NCBI GenBank assembly: GCA_019671005.1
Contig: CM033732.1
Span: 14,977,932-15,041,931, forward strand
Length of the DNA: 64,000 nucleotides
DNA from: Hibiscus mutabilis
Lineage: Eukaryota > Streptophyta > Magnoliopsida > Malvales > Malvaceae
Reading direction: 5' to 3'
Shown here in pieces: positions 25,785 to 37,684 of this stretch. The notes beneath the pieces were generated by a model, which ran no database searches, was not told where the DNA came from, and was given only the letters and a program-made list of their open reading frames with translations. The position numbers were made by a program, and so were the translations under genes. Each line of letters opens with the position of its first letter. The first letter of the stretch is position 1.

Positions 25785-25832
<48 letters not shown>

Positions 25833-25998
25833 GATAGATAGAGTATACTGATAACCAGTTTCATAAAATCTCCAGTTACACCCAATACCCTTCATATATA
25901 TCGTTACGTAAACAAACAAATAAAGTCATGCCAAGTTGTTGGTTCAACTTATTGCTGACTTAGCTGCCCACATGGTGCTTCACTTGGTCCCACGTTCA
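25731..25998 (-). repeat. 5' LTR of the PGM-carrying element
   Basis: About 268 bp, TG...CA. It is homologous to 6829-7143 and carries an (AAT)n expansion at 25784-25830 that the partner lacks. Confidence 0.75.
25784..25830. repeat. (AAT)n microsatellite, about 16 units
   Basis: Uninterrupted ATA/AAT repeats inside the 5' LTR of the PGM-carrying element; the partner LTR has GAAGAAGAAGAAGAATAA there. Confidence 0.95.
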
Positions 25999-28174
25999 TA
26001 AAAGAGAGAATAAGCCAACATTGTCCTCTTTGGTCTGACAAGACCCCTTGTTGTTATCCATTATGCAAAGAGAGTACTCATATGTTTCTTGTAATGTGGG
26101 TTCAAATACTTGAAAGTATAGTTGTAAATGACAAAATGTTTTGAACTTAAAGTTCTATAATTTTGACTTATGCTCTCACGGCATAACCTATGTCCCGAGA
26201 GCCCATGATGCTTATCCTCGATTTTGTCTGAGATCAATGACTTGGTAAAATTTATTAACAAAATGAGGTTAGTGTATATACTTAGATAAGAGAATTTGTT
26301 GCTTGACTCTTTGGCTAAATCAGGACTTCATAGGGGTGATATGTTTTTTGTATCATCAACTTAATTATATGGATTCTTGTCCTTTCTTCAAGTATGTTTG
26401 ATTTTGTAACTTGTTTGTTGATTGGCAGTTCTACAGACTCGGGGATGTGCGCTTTTTCCTAGTTTAATAATATTCTTATCTTGTCCCAAACAATTCCTAA
26501 ATCAGTTTATGACCCTAACAATTTAGATAGGTCGAGATTTGTTTAGTTTGATATGTTTTCTGATTCTTTTAAGTTGTCCATGATAACTCGGTTTGATTCA
26601 TTCTAAGTTTTTTCTTATTCATTTTTGTGTTTCACTTTTTGAATATTTCTAAAAAAATCATTTTCAAGTAAATAAAAAATCAATAATTCTTATACAATAT
26701 TTTAGAATTAATTTTCACTATTTTTGACACATCAACCAAACAACTTTATTGATAAACAAAGTATAACCAAAACATAGCCAAATACATGTTTTAATAACCA
26801 AACAAATAATAAAAAAGAAAATAGTAAATCTAAAAAGAAAAATTAAGTGTTGCACCAGTCAGATCAGACACTTTTTCTTTTCACCAAAGAAAATATCCAC
26901 GGTCCATTGTAGGAAGGGTCCTTGGGGAGTTGTCAAAACACGAACTAGATGAAATCCCCATTATTGGCAACAATTTTCACGCATATTCTCAAAAATGATG
27001 ATCCGCTACATATTACATCGACAAACAACCCAAAAGGGGATCAAACTCTACGTGATCACCGACAAACTCGAATAAAAAACAAGCGCTATGAGGGTCATCG
27101 TACGAACACCAAAAACCTGTAAAAGTAACCATAGAAACGTGCCATAAGGCAGAGACGTGCCATAAGGCAGAGACGTGCCATAAAGGTAGAGAAAAAGTGT
27201 TACAGAGACAGATAAAAGCGCAACAAGATGTGCAAATAAAAGAAAACAAAAATAAATAGAATCAAATAGAATAAAATGATAGAAAATATGAATCACCAAC
27301 GATTGACAATTAACACTAAGACTGATGTCGTCGCCAATTAGAAAAAAAAAAGAAAAAGTACATGGGATGCGACTAGGGTTTCAAAACGGTCAAAAGATAA
27401 CCAACAATATATTACTTTATATAATATTGTGGTTTTTAAACTGTGAACCATAAAATGTCCAAACAATACAATTAATATCATTTTTTACTCATCCTTAATT
27501 TAGATATATCATTTAAAAATAATATAAATTAATTATTAAAATAAATCATCTCTAATTTGGAGCACCATAACAAATTTATTTTCTCAACATTAAATCTCCA
27601 CAAAGGACAAACATAAATGATAAATTTAGTTTTGTCAACAAAAAACATACCATTTCAAAACTATAATAATAACTCTCACGTGGTACTTGATGATGCTCTT
27701 GTTATGAGAATAGTGTAGTTGGAGTTTTTTTTATTAAAACATATATAAATGTCATGGATATATAGGTAAATGAGAGGTAAGTTTATTTCTTTTATTTTAT
27801 AAAATATTAGGGATCCCTGTGAATATTTTTCGAGGATCCCCGCAATGTTGATATAACAATAATCGTCACCATCTCTATTTGAGCTTCAAAGATAAAAAAA
27901 AAAATTCTCGTCTCCATGGGGTAAAGATTTTGATTATTTCACATCCCTGTCAGTTTGGATTTACATGATTTTTGTTGTTTCTCACCTGATTGCCACCACT
28001 ATGACTGATATCGATAAGTTTGTAATTGATGCGATTTGTTTGAAATTGCCCTAAATATCTAATAAGCTATTTTAGTTAGCCTCATGACTAATGTTTTATC
28101 ATTTATTTGATCAAGTTTTCCTACTAAGTAGGAGTGTAGTATAATGTAAAAAAAATACATATACCAACATGATG
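25999..28174. other. Intergenic DNA
   Basis: No gene recognised on either strand. A three-copy 18-bp tandem repeat (ACGTGCCATAAGGCAGAG) lies at about 27136-27192. A stretch near 27800-27940 (GGATCCCTGTGAATATT, GGATCCCCG, CCATGGGG) looks like a dispersed repeat of unknown class. Confidence 0.5.
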
Positions 28175-28179
28175 TTAAT

Positions 28180-29429
28180 TGTAGCATGATTTAAGTGCAA
28201 TGCAAACGGTGCAAGTGAACACCTTGCAAGTAATAGTATAAATTAAAATCGTCTCCACATGGATTGGTGAAACTTTGACTTTTAGCTTTTTGCATTGAAA
28301 GAAAATAGAATTGATAGTGATAGATGGTGATATTAAACAAGCAAAAATAATTAAGTCTAAGAGAAAATGAATAAGTAAAAGAGAAAACTGATTTGAGAGA
28401 TTAGGCCAGGTTATTGAGCGTAAAGGTGTAGTTGCTGGATGAGTTTCCATGGCAATTAATTGCCATATCGATGTTCTACAGAGTGTTCTTCAATGCCTTC
28501 GAATCATCTCTAACCGAAGAACTAATGTTTGTGCATGCCTCAGTGATACATCTCTGCGTTAACCTTGGGTGGACATCATCGATCAATGCACTCTTCTTAG
28601 TCGCTGAAATTCACTTCTTATCTCTAAGGCGAATTAGCTTCCACCAACGGCTGTTTAAATGGAAATCGTATCCAATTCGTTTCTTGAATCTATCTCTCTC
28701 GAGTCTAGATAAATAGATTCATTCAAGTCCCTCTCTCGAGTTCACTTGGAATTAAATAAAGAACCAAGAATGGATAAACAATCGATTTATTGAATTAAAA
28801 ACCAAAACCTAAATCATCCGTTCACAAACACCAACAACCCAATAGCCCAAGCCAATTTGAATTAGTTTATGGCTGGTTGGTAGAAATAACCAAGGAATAA
28901 AACCCAAACATCGGGTATTCAGAATAGAGAAGAAAAGAAATAAAAATTTGGAGAAGATAAACTCCTCTAAGATTCGATCCTCCTCTTCATGATCTCGATC
29001 TAGCTCCGATTTCTCTCTCTCAATCCAATGTTGTTGATGTTGAAGATGTGTTGCGTTTATATAGCGGTAGAGATCTCTATTTGAATTTAGAAATTGAGGG
29101 GATAACCTCTCTATCTTTATCTCTGACAGCTTTGAATTTAAATTTGGGCTTTATCCAATGCGACAAGGATAAAGATAATGGATAATTCTAGAAAATTCTA
29201 TATTTATCCTTAAATTGCCCTGGAAACGCTCGGCAATTCGTACCTGAACAAAAGAAAGCAAAACATCAACATTTTCTCCACAAAAATAACTAAATACAAG
29301 GCCAAACCCAATAAACGGAAGAACTACGAAGTCATGCATGAATTACTACAAATGCAACTAAATGGGCCTAAGTTTAAACAATAATATGAGTAAAAGGGTA
29401 TAAAATATAGTACTTTTTCACGTTTAACA
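28180..29429 (-). repeat. 3' LTR of the Athila-like element
   Basis: 1250 bp. On the + strand it starts TGTAGCATG and ends GTTTAACA. It is colinear with 37685-38923; short frames inside are LTR sequence repeated in both copies. Confidence 0.9.
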
Positions 29430-30421
29430 CAACCAAAACTCGAACTATTGATTATCCTCAAGCAATGCAAAAACTAACAATTACATGCCAAGGTATTTAC
29501 CATAAAAACATGCTTCAAACCCGATTTTAATCCTCAGAACTGTGGCAACAAAGAATTGATTAACTTTCGACATTCGGAAAGCATATAAAGTTACCCAAAA
29601 ATAAGTTATAATATTGGTGAAAATGTGTGTGCGGAGTTGTGTACAAGTCAATCAATGGAATTCCAAGCAAATCTCAATTTTTAGTAGACTACCAAGGCAA
29701 TTTTTATTCAGCTAGAGCCAGTTAGGCACCTCTAGCAAATTCTGTCTTCTTTTTTGGCTAGAGCCAGATGGGCACCTCTAGAAATTTTCAATATTTTAAA
29801 AACTAGAGCCAGATAGTCACCTCTAGTAATCAATTATCATCATTCATTTTTTGCGGCTAGAGCCAGATGGGCACCTCTAGCACAGTTTTTCCAATTTTTA
29901 ATATCCTAAAGTCCACTAGGTCTCCCTTGATCAATACGTCACAACAGTGTGAATATAAACAATGTCATAGCAAAATTTCAAGTTAATTCTATGCTAATCC
30001 TAACTTCTAAGGTTTTCTCATCTAAGTGCGGCGACAATTAACTCATCATAGGATATCACAGTAGGTTTTGGCACTTTAACATGGAATTATCATGGCAAGT
30101 AACATATGCAAACTAATCATGAGACAACTAAAATCTAAAACCATGCAAATTAATATGAAAAAATTAAAACAAAAACAAAACCCCCAAAATCGAGATAGGC
30201 ATTATCCTCAATGCATGATTAACAAAATAGAAAGAAAAATGAAATGCAAATGAGTTAATTGGAGAAGACGTTACCTCAAATTCGTAAGTCTTTTTGGCCA
30301 TTTGCTTGAGGGGTTTGCTCTCTCAACTCGGTTGCTGTCGTAAAGCTGGTGCAGAGTCATGAACCTCAATTTCCTTGACCTCTTCAAATGGCTCACCCTC
30401 TTTCTCAGTTTCCTCTTGTGG
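29430..30421. other. 3' untranslated internal region of the Athila-like element
   Basis: Non-coding. It holds four hairpin-like 24-bp repeats at 29712-29880 and otherwise A-rich sequence. I do not see a clear polypurine tract next to the LTR. Confidence 0.55.
29712..29880. repeat. Four 24-bp hairpin-like repeats
   Basis: Copies at 29712-29735, 29758-29781, 29803-29826 and 29857-29880. Each has CTAGAG, a 12-base centre (CCAGATGGGCAC in two copies) and CTCTAG, so the ends are inverted repeats. Spacing is 46, 45 and 54 bp. Confidence 0.9.
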
Positions 30422-31660
30422 CTAATCTTTACGCTTCAAATCTCTCTTTGATGACACATTCGGAGGTGGGGACTTCAACGGTGCAAAAGTGGTGTTGTCG
30501 AAATCTAAAAAGTCATAACAAGATTCAGTACGTTCCAGTTCTTGAACTGGGTCCTTACCTTTGCGAGATGCAGTGGACACCACGGTAATATCACTCATAG
30601 CCGGCTCAACATCAATTACTGGGGCAAGTAACTTGACATGAAACACCGGAAAAGGCACGGTTATCTTGGGATCCAAAATACCATTTTCGAGGGCAATATC
30701 CCTATCCTTTAGATACCGATAGAGAAGATGTTGATTGGCCTCCCATTGCTCAACTTCATGCAACAGTGGACGGAGAAGATCGACTAGCACTTGGGGAGAT
30801 GCCGCGACAATTGCACTTGTTGTGGCAGGTTTAGTAGCCTGCACTTTTTTCGTTTTTGTAGGCAAATGTGCCGGTCTATCCTACAACATCTCATTCGTCG
30901 TATTTGATGGCATCTTTACCTCCTTGCAAAGAACCGTGATCAAATTGGGGAAATATAGCGCGCCCACATCCTTTTTACTGCATAGATAGATTTCATCAAC
31001 AATTATACGACCAATATTAATAAGACACTTATGCAAAATAGAATAAAGCAAAAGTAAGCGAGAAGAGAAAATTGTGGTGTTGTGCATAGTCGGCATCAAG
31101 CAAGTTTTGACAATATTATTCCACAACTTTGCTGCGGGTTTTAGCAAAACCCGATTCACCGTTTCTTTCATATTCCTATCATTCTACGTAGTTCCTTCGA
31201 TAGTAAGGTCTCAAAAAACCTTCTCCAACTCATTTGAGGTTATATTCTCGGCAAACTCTCTATGTCCATCCTTCTCCCCGAACACTCCATAATAGGCGTT
31301 AATGGCATTTGCATCAAGAAAAATTACCCTTCCATGAACAAAAACCAAATGATTATTAGAATTAGAAACATGAGTAAAATTCTCTTACCCATGAACAATG
31401 GATTTCCCATTGTTGTTCGCAAAAGATAGCCCATTGATGGTTGTTAACTATCTCAAACACGGACTGCTCAAGATCGAATTCAGTTCTCTACATGTCGAAT
31501 GCAAAACCTTACGTTCCCATACCTTGCGTGTGGCAAACTTCGTCTTGTACTTGGATGCGGTGACTGGTGTGGCAAAATAGTGACGGACGGTAGAGTGGTA
31601 GCCTTAGATGATCTAGCTTTGGACGTTGATTTCTTGGCAATGGTGTTCGGTTCAAATCAA
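30422..31660 (-). pseudogene. Extra 3' reading-frame region of the Athila-like element
   Basis: Lies after integrase, where Athila elements carry an additional (sometimes called env-like) reading frame. Frame 30881-31171 reads LLLLYSILHKCLINIGRIIV then YFPNLITVLC. This resembles the conserved block of the plant retroelement domain annotated as a putative plant transposon protein. Frame 30422-30865 is the hydrophilic tail (MPTKTKKVQATKPATTSAIV). No signal peptide or clear membrane anchor is seen. Frames are broken. Confidence 0.6.
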
Positions 31661-32382
31661 GATTGAAAAATCAAAGAAACAAGAAAACTCAAGAGTTTTA
31701 AGAAAAATGTAAGAAGGTGAAAGAAGAAGATGGGTTTTAATTGTGATTTAATGGAGTAGTGAAAGGTTGGTGATAGAGATGACAGTTGGATTGATGTGTT
31801 ACCGATGAGTAAAAAAGAAAATAATGATGGGTGTAAGAGGGATGTGATGTGCGTTTAAGGTTAGGAAGAAAAAAGGGAAAGAAAATTTTGGGTGACAATT
31901 TTCAAAAGGTATTTAAATACCTAATAACCATCCGACCCCTTATCTCCTTTGGAGATAAAATTTTATTTAAATTCTATCTTGTGACCCCAATCTCCATTCC
32001 TTTTTAAACTCTTATCCTAAAAATCAAAAACAAAAAAAACAAAAGGATATAGATTAAATAAAGAGATAAAATAAAAGAAAATAAATGAAGAAAAAGGTAA
32101 AGATAAAGACTAAATCAAAACAAAGAAAAAGAAACTGAAAAAACAAATAAAAAATGACGTAAAAATAAAGATAAAAATAAAATAACAGAAAAATTAAAAA
32201 CACTTAGAAATAGCATTTTCATGCATCTTCTAAGGATACTTCTCTCTTATCGCGCTTGATATGGGTACCAATGTAGTGATTCAATCTCTGTCTATTGACT
32301 CTAAACTCGCATCCATCCGTAGTCGATTTGATCACAACAACCCTATGAGAATAGGTTCAACTACTTCCATACCATCTTGACT
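31661..32382. other. Purine-rich spacer between integrase and the extra frame
   Basis: A/G-rich, mainly AAATAAA and AAGATAAA words at 32020-32210; non-coding. Confidence 0.5.
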
Positions 32383-33445
32383 TCAGTTTGCCCAGAAAAA
32401 GTTTAAGTCTAGAATTGTAGAGAAGCACCAGTTGCCCTGACAAGAATTGCGGCGGCAATAGCTTTTTTCATGCCATCGTTTAGTCTTTTTTTCTAGAGCT
32501 TGGCATTGCCATAGGCTGTTACACGAAATTCTTCCAACTCGTTCAAGTCTAGTAAGGGCTTTTGTCTTACTTTCTCCTAGTCCATGTTCATCATCTTGAT
32601 CGCCCAATAGGCCATATGCTTGATCTCTACTGGAAGGTGGCAAGTCTTTATGTAGACAAGTCTATAAGGAGACATACCTAGGGGCGTCTTAAATGATGTT
32701 CGGTAGGCCCAAATTGCATCATCAATTCTCACAGACCAATTATTTCGTGAAAGATTGACAACCTTCTCGGGGATGATCTTCAACTCATGGTTAGATATCT
32801 CAGCTTGCCCGTTAGTCTGTGGGTGATATGTCGTAGCAATTTTGTGAGTCACTCCAAAGCGCATCAACATCATGGCAATGAGCTTATTGTCAAAATGTTT
32901 TCCCTTACCGCTGATAATTACCCTTGGCATTCTGAACCATGTGAATATATTTTTTTGCAGGAATCGTTACACGATCTTGGATTCATTTATGGGAACTGCA
33001 GCTGCCTCAACCTATTTGGACACATAGTTCACGACAAGTAAGATGTATAAATTACCGAATGACAATGGGAAGGGCCATATGAAGTGGATACCCCATACGT
33101 CGAACAGTTCTACCTCAAAGATGTTCTGCAATGGCATCTCATGCCGCCTTGAGATATTCCCTGTGCACTGGCACCGATCACATCTCTTGTAGAATTCATG
33201 GACGTCTTTATAAAGAGTTGGCTAATAAAAGCCTGATTGTAAGACTTTTTTCATTGCGTGTGTTCCGCTAAAATGGCCTCCATACGGTGATGAGTGACAT
33301 TGTAGAAGCACATTTTGTTGTTCCTTCTTGGGAACATACCTTCATATAACCTGATATGCATATTATTTAAACAAAAGAGGATCATCCCAACAATAATGCT
33401 TAGCATCATATAAGAAGCGCTTCTTTCCCTGATAAGTAAGGTCAT
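32383..33445 (-). pseudogene. Gypsy integrase remnant
   Basis: Read downward from 33445: zinc-binding region traces (ERSASYMM), then the core at 32930. There IISGKGKHFDNKL replaces the usual ISDxGxHF, so a catalytic Asp is lost. GVTHKIATTYHPQTNGQAEI and SNHELKIIPEK follow, keeping the catalytic Glu, then WAYRTSFKTPLGMSPYRLVY. The C-terminal part continues in another frame to 32383. Confidence 0.85.
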
Positions 33446-33488
33446 GAGGTAAAATACCGCACAAAAGAAAATTTACTATATCGACATA

Positions 33489-34900
33489 CTAGGGAATTGT
33501 TGTGGCAACTAGCAATTGCTCATCCGAGAATACGTCATGGATTTCTAGGTGATAATTATCTTTGTTGTCCCCTTCAAGCCTCAACAAGTGATCGGTAACC
33601 TGGTTTTCTGTTCTCTTTCTATCCTTAATTTCGATGTCAAAATCTTGTAAAAGTAATATCCATCGAATTAAACGAGGTTTGGCATCCTTTTTAGCTATCA
33701 AGTACTTAATTGCCGAATGGTCAGTGTGAACAATTACCTTAGTACCAATCAAGTATGGACGAAACTTGTCAAATGTGAATACTATTGCTAGCAACTCATT
33801 TTCAGTACTAGTGTAATTTAATTGAGCATCATTAAGTGTTTTGCTAGCATAGTATATCACATGGAAAATTTTACTTTTCAACTGGCCTAAGATTACTCCT
33901 ACAACAAAGTCGCTCGCATCGCACATAAGCTCTAAAGGTAGGGACCAATCAAGAGGAACGACAATAGGTGTTGTGGCAAGTTGCTTCTTCAGGTTTTTAA
34001 TTGCCGAGACACATGAATCATCAAAATTTAAGGCATTGTCCTGTTCAAGAAAATTACACAAAGGTTTAGAAATCTTAGAAAAAATATAAATAAACCTTCT
34101 GTAAAAACCTACATATTCGAGAAAACTCTAGATCCCTTTACTAAATTTGGTGGCAGAAATTTCTTAATCACGTCCACCTTGGCCTTATCTACTTCGATTC
34201 TCTTGGATAAGATCTTTTGTCTTAGAACGATACCTTCATCCACCATAAAATGGTATTTCTCCATGTTTAAAACTAGGTCAGATTCTTCACAACGTGCTAA
34301 CACCTTCTCCAATTTGTTGAGGCAATTATCAAAGCTATCTCCGAATACCAAAAAGTTTTCCATAAAGATATTTAGGAAATCTTCCACCATATTAGAGAAA
34401 ATCACCATCATACACCTCTAGAAGGTTGCCAAAGCTTTGTACAATCCGAACGGTATTCTTCTAAATGCATATGTACCAAAAGGACACGTGAAAGTGGTAT
34501 TTTCTTGGTCTTCTAGCGCTATGGCAATTTGGTTATAACCTGATTATCTATAAAGAAAACAATAAAAGAACTTTCTTGCAAGACGGTCAAGTATTTGGTC
34601 AATAAAGGGTAAAGGAAAATGATATTTCCTGGTAGCCTTATTCAGTTTTTGGTAGTCCATACAGACTCTTCAACCAGTGACAGTTCTAGTTGGAATGAGT
34701 TTATTGTTTTTATTACTTACCATAGTTATACCTCCTTTTTTCGGTACATGTTATACCAGACTTACCCATGAGCTTTTGGAGATCGAGTATATGATACCGG
34801 CATCAAGCCACTTGATGATCTCTTTTATCACAACTTTCTTCATGGCAGGGTTAAGTTTTCTTTGAGCCTCAATTGAATTGGTGTGGCCTTCAACTAGTAG
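33489..34900 (-). pseudogene. Gypsy reverse transcriptase and RNase H remnant
   Basis: RNase H at 33489-34061: LELMCDASDFVVGVILGQ, IYYASKTLNDAQLNYTSTE, VIVHTDHSAIKYLIAKKDAK, PRLIRWILLLQDFDIEI. RT at 34109-34411: the YxDD-equivalent site reads IFMENFLVFGDSFDNCLNKL, so both catalytic Asp are changed (to Glu and Asn). Upstream RT blocks continue to about 34900 in other frames. Confidence 0.88.
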
Positions 34901-35548
34901 GATCTTGTGCATGCACACTGCCGGGCTGATTCCCTTCAGATATTCAATTGTCTAACCTATTGCCTTCTTATGCAGCTCAACATGTCAGTCAATCTCTTTT
35001 CTTATTCAGGCTGTAACTTAGAAGAAACTATCACAAGCAAGGTGTTATCTTTTCCTAAATAAACATAATTCAATTGCTCTGGTAATGGTTTTAATTCTAA
35101 AATAGAGGGTTGCTCAATGAAAGGTTTTTTAGGTTTACGTTCCTTACTTGAGTAATCAAGAGATTCAAAACTTTTACTCGATTAACTTGCAATCTAATTC
35201 ACTTTGTGCTAAGCCTCGTTGTCCAATTCTGGTTCCTCGATTTCTTCAGGCCTGCCAATGAAATTGTTGTGGCAATACTCTTCCATATTAAAGTTAAATT
35301 CTGCGATGGCTCTAAACGCTTGGCATTCCTCTGGATCATCGGCATACTTGAGGGTTTTAAAAATATTAAGCGTGACTTGCTGCTCATTCACCCGCATAGT
35401 GAGCTCTCATTTCTCAACATCGATCAAGGTCATTCTCGTTGTTAAGAACGATCTTCCAAGAATAATAGGAGCGCACTCATCTGCTTCATAATCTAAAATA
35501 ATAAAATCATTGGGGAAAATAAATTTATCCATTCCTTCTAAAATATAT

Positions 35549-35800
35549 TCAATTTTCCCTCTTGATGAATGTAAGAACTATCCGTAAGTTATAGCATAAT
35601 TGTGCTTTCCCGATATAATGATTGTTGATGGCACAATATATTGTGAAACTGGTTGGATCTTTTAGTTTGGGTGGCAGTCGGTTATGCAACATTGCCATGT
35701 ACCCTTCTATCAAGGCAACTGTCTCAAACTTGCTCAGCCTTGTTTTCTTAAAGATTATATCTTTAAGGAACTTAGCATAATTATGCATCTACTCAATTGT
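35549..35800 (-). pseudogene. Gypsy protease region remnant
   Basis: MHNYAKFLKDIIFKKTRL, NRLPPKLKDPTSF and INNHYIGKA match the stretch just before the retropepsin active site of Athila-like elements. The expected CDLGAS motif is lost through a frameshift (reads QLCYNLRIV). Confidence 0.75.
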
Positions 35801-36089
35801 CTCAACCAATGGCAGGTTGATGCGAACTTGCTTTAGGATGTCAAGGAATTTCTTGAATTGGTACTTGTGTTTTTGCTTCCTCAGCCCCCATAGGAATGGT
35901 GGTGGCAATCTGATCTCTTTGCCTTTACTTGTCTCATCTAGCTTGGCATTGTTGGATGAACTTGTCGCGGCAAATGCACTTTCCGTGGCAACTGCTGAAG
36001 GCTCATCATCTGTGATTATCGTAGCATTGTCGTGAGGTATATCTTTTTTAATGGAGGATTACTCTGCTAGTTGACTACTATTCTTAGGT

Positions 36090-37575
36090 TGGATAGGGTC
36101 ATTATTTGCTTTTGGTCTACTTCGGGTGGTGATCACTGCTCATGGCCCAATCCTCGTACAACCTCAGTGTCGCTGGGCAGACTTCTTTGTGGTCTTGAGC
36201 TTAAGATTTAGGCAAATTGCCCAACTTGCGTCTTCAAAGATTTCAACATTGCTCATTGGCTCTGCATCATTATCTCAGTCCTGTTTATAAAAGAGTCAGT
36301 CTTTTCTATGAAATTACTAGTCTCCCCCATATAAGATTCATTCTTAAGCATAAAAACATTTAGAGTAGTTTCTAAAGAACTAGCTGGTGACGACTGTTGT
36401 TGCGGCAACTGTTGTTGTGCCATGTTCTGTCAAAATTTGATACTTCTATGTTCTGGCGGGTCTGATTGTTGGTGTTGTTCTGGTTACTCCATGAAAAATT
36501 GAGGTACTGCAGCCATGTTGGATTGTATGTGTTGCAATATGGATTGATGTTCTGATTGTAGCTTCTAACATAAAAACTGGACTTTCGGTTCAGAAGAATC
36601 ACAATATGAATCTACTACCCTAACCTTCTGTGTGTTACTGGGTTGCTGCAAATTCTTAACCATATTGGTTATTGTAGTAAGTTATGTTGAGATAGCATAT
36701 GATGAATCAAGTTCAATTGTCGTGACATTAGTGGCAAGTTTTTACAAAATCTAAGGCTTTCTCAGGTGATTTATTTAAGAGTGTGCCATTTGCCGAGGCA
36801 TCTAGCATCATCCTAGTCAGTGCATTGACTACATTGTAGAACATCACTACTTATGTCCAATCTCTGAATCCGTGCATGGGACATTTGTATAGAAGCTTTT
36901 TATATTGATCCCAAGCCTCATATATGGATTCTTCATCTGCTTAACGGAAAAAAGTAATGTTATTACGAAGTTTATCAATCATATTTGTAAAATTAAACCT
37001 GACAAGGAAACTTTGGCATAGATCTGTCCAAGATTCTAAAGATCTAGATGGTATACTGTTCAGCCATGTTCTCGCCCTATCCCTCAGTGAATAGGAGAAT
37101 AATTTTAGCCTTAGGACATCCTCATGGACTCCTTGTTGTCTGAAATAATTGCAAACTTCTAAGAAAGATTTTAGATGTTATATGCATCTTCAATTGTTGA
37201 GCCGCTAAAATATTTGATTAAATTGAGCATATTAAACATCACCAGATTCAATTTAAAGTGATCTGCTTGAATCTTAGGGGTGACAATTCCTGGATTAAGA
37301 TCACCAAGGTCTGATAGTAAGTGATCTCAGATCGGTATGTTCCATACACGAACAGGTTGCTCTGCTAGAGCTATGTTACCACCTGCTGTGGCATTCTGAT
37401 TGCCGGGGACATTTTGATTGCCGAGGGCAATAGGATTGCTAACTAGATAAACATGATATACCATAGATGCTCTTAGTTCTCTTCTTCTTCTATGAAAAAC
37501 TCGTTCGATCTCAGATTTAAGTGGGTAGTCTTGTGCTGTTGGTCTCGCTCTGGTCATACACAGACGCAAAACCAA
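36090..37575 (-). pseudogene. Gypsy gag remnant
   Basis: Starts near 37575 (MVLRLCMTRARPTAQDYPL). Downstream are retrotransposon-gag-like segments, including an SRAWLNSI-type region near 37030-37090, and an Asn/Gln-rich tail at 36372-36602 (NPYCNTYNPTWLQY, WSNQNNTNNQTRQN). Frames are broken. Confidence 0.7.
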
Positions 37576-37660
37576 GAATGTTAGCCCCTTAAAGTAATAA
37601 CAAAATAAGTAAATGAAAAGACAAAGGTGAAAGAAATTAAAAAAAAGTCGTTATTGCCAA

Positions 37661-37678
37661 TCCCCGACAACAGTGCCA
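37661..37678 (-). other. Primer binding site, tRNA-Asp type
   Basis: On the - strand TGGCACTGTTGTCGGGGA, close to the Athila site TGGCGCCGTTGCCGGGGA with three C or G to A or T changes. It sits just inside the 5' LTR. Confidence 0.8.
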
Positions 37679-37684
37679 AAAACC

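Larger units (their letters stand above)
25501..25998 (-). mobile_element. PGM-carrying LTR element, 5' portion
   Basis: Continuation of the element interrupted at 8956. It holds a short leader (25501-25710), a primer-site-like TTGGTGTTTTTGTTG on the - strand (25711-25730) and the 5' LTR 25731-25998. The LTR begins TGTTATAAAC and ends CCCACGTTCA. No long frame is present in the leader. Confidence 0.7.

Noticed and set aside
27880..28170. Possible DNA transposon end near GGATCCCCG words
   Set aside because: No terminal inverted repeats or target duplication could be paired.
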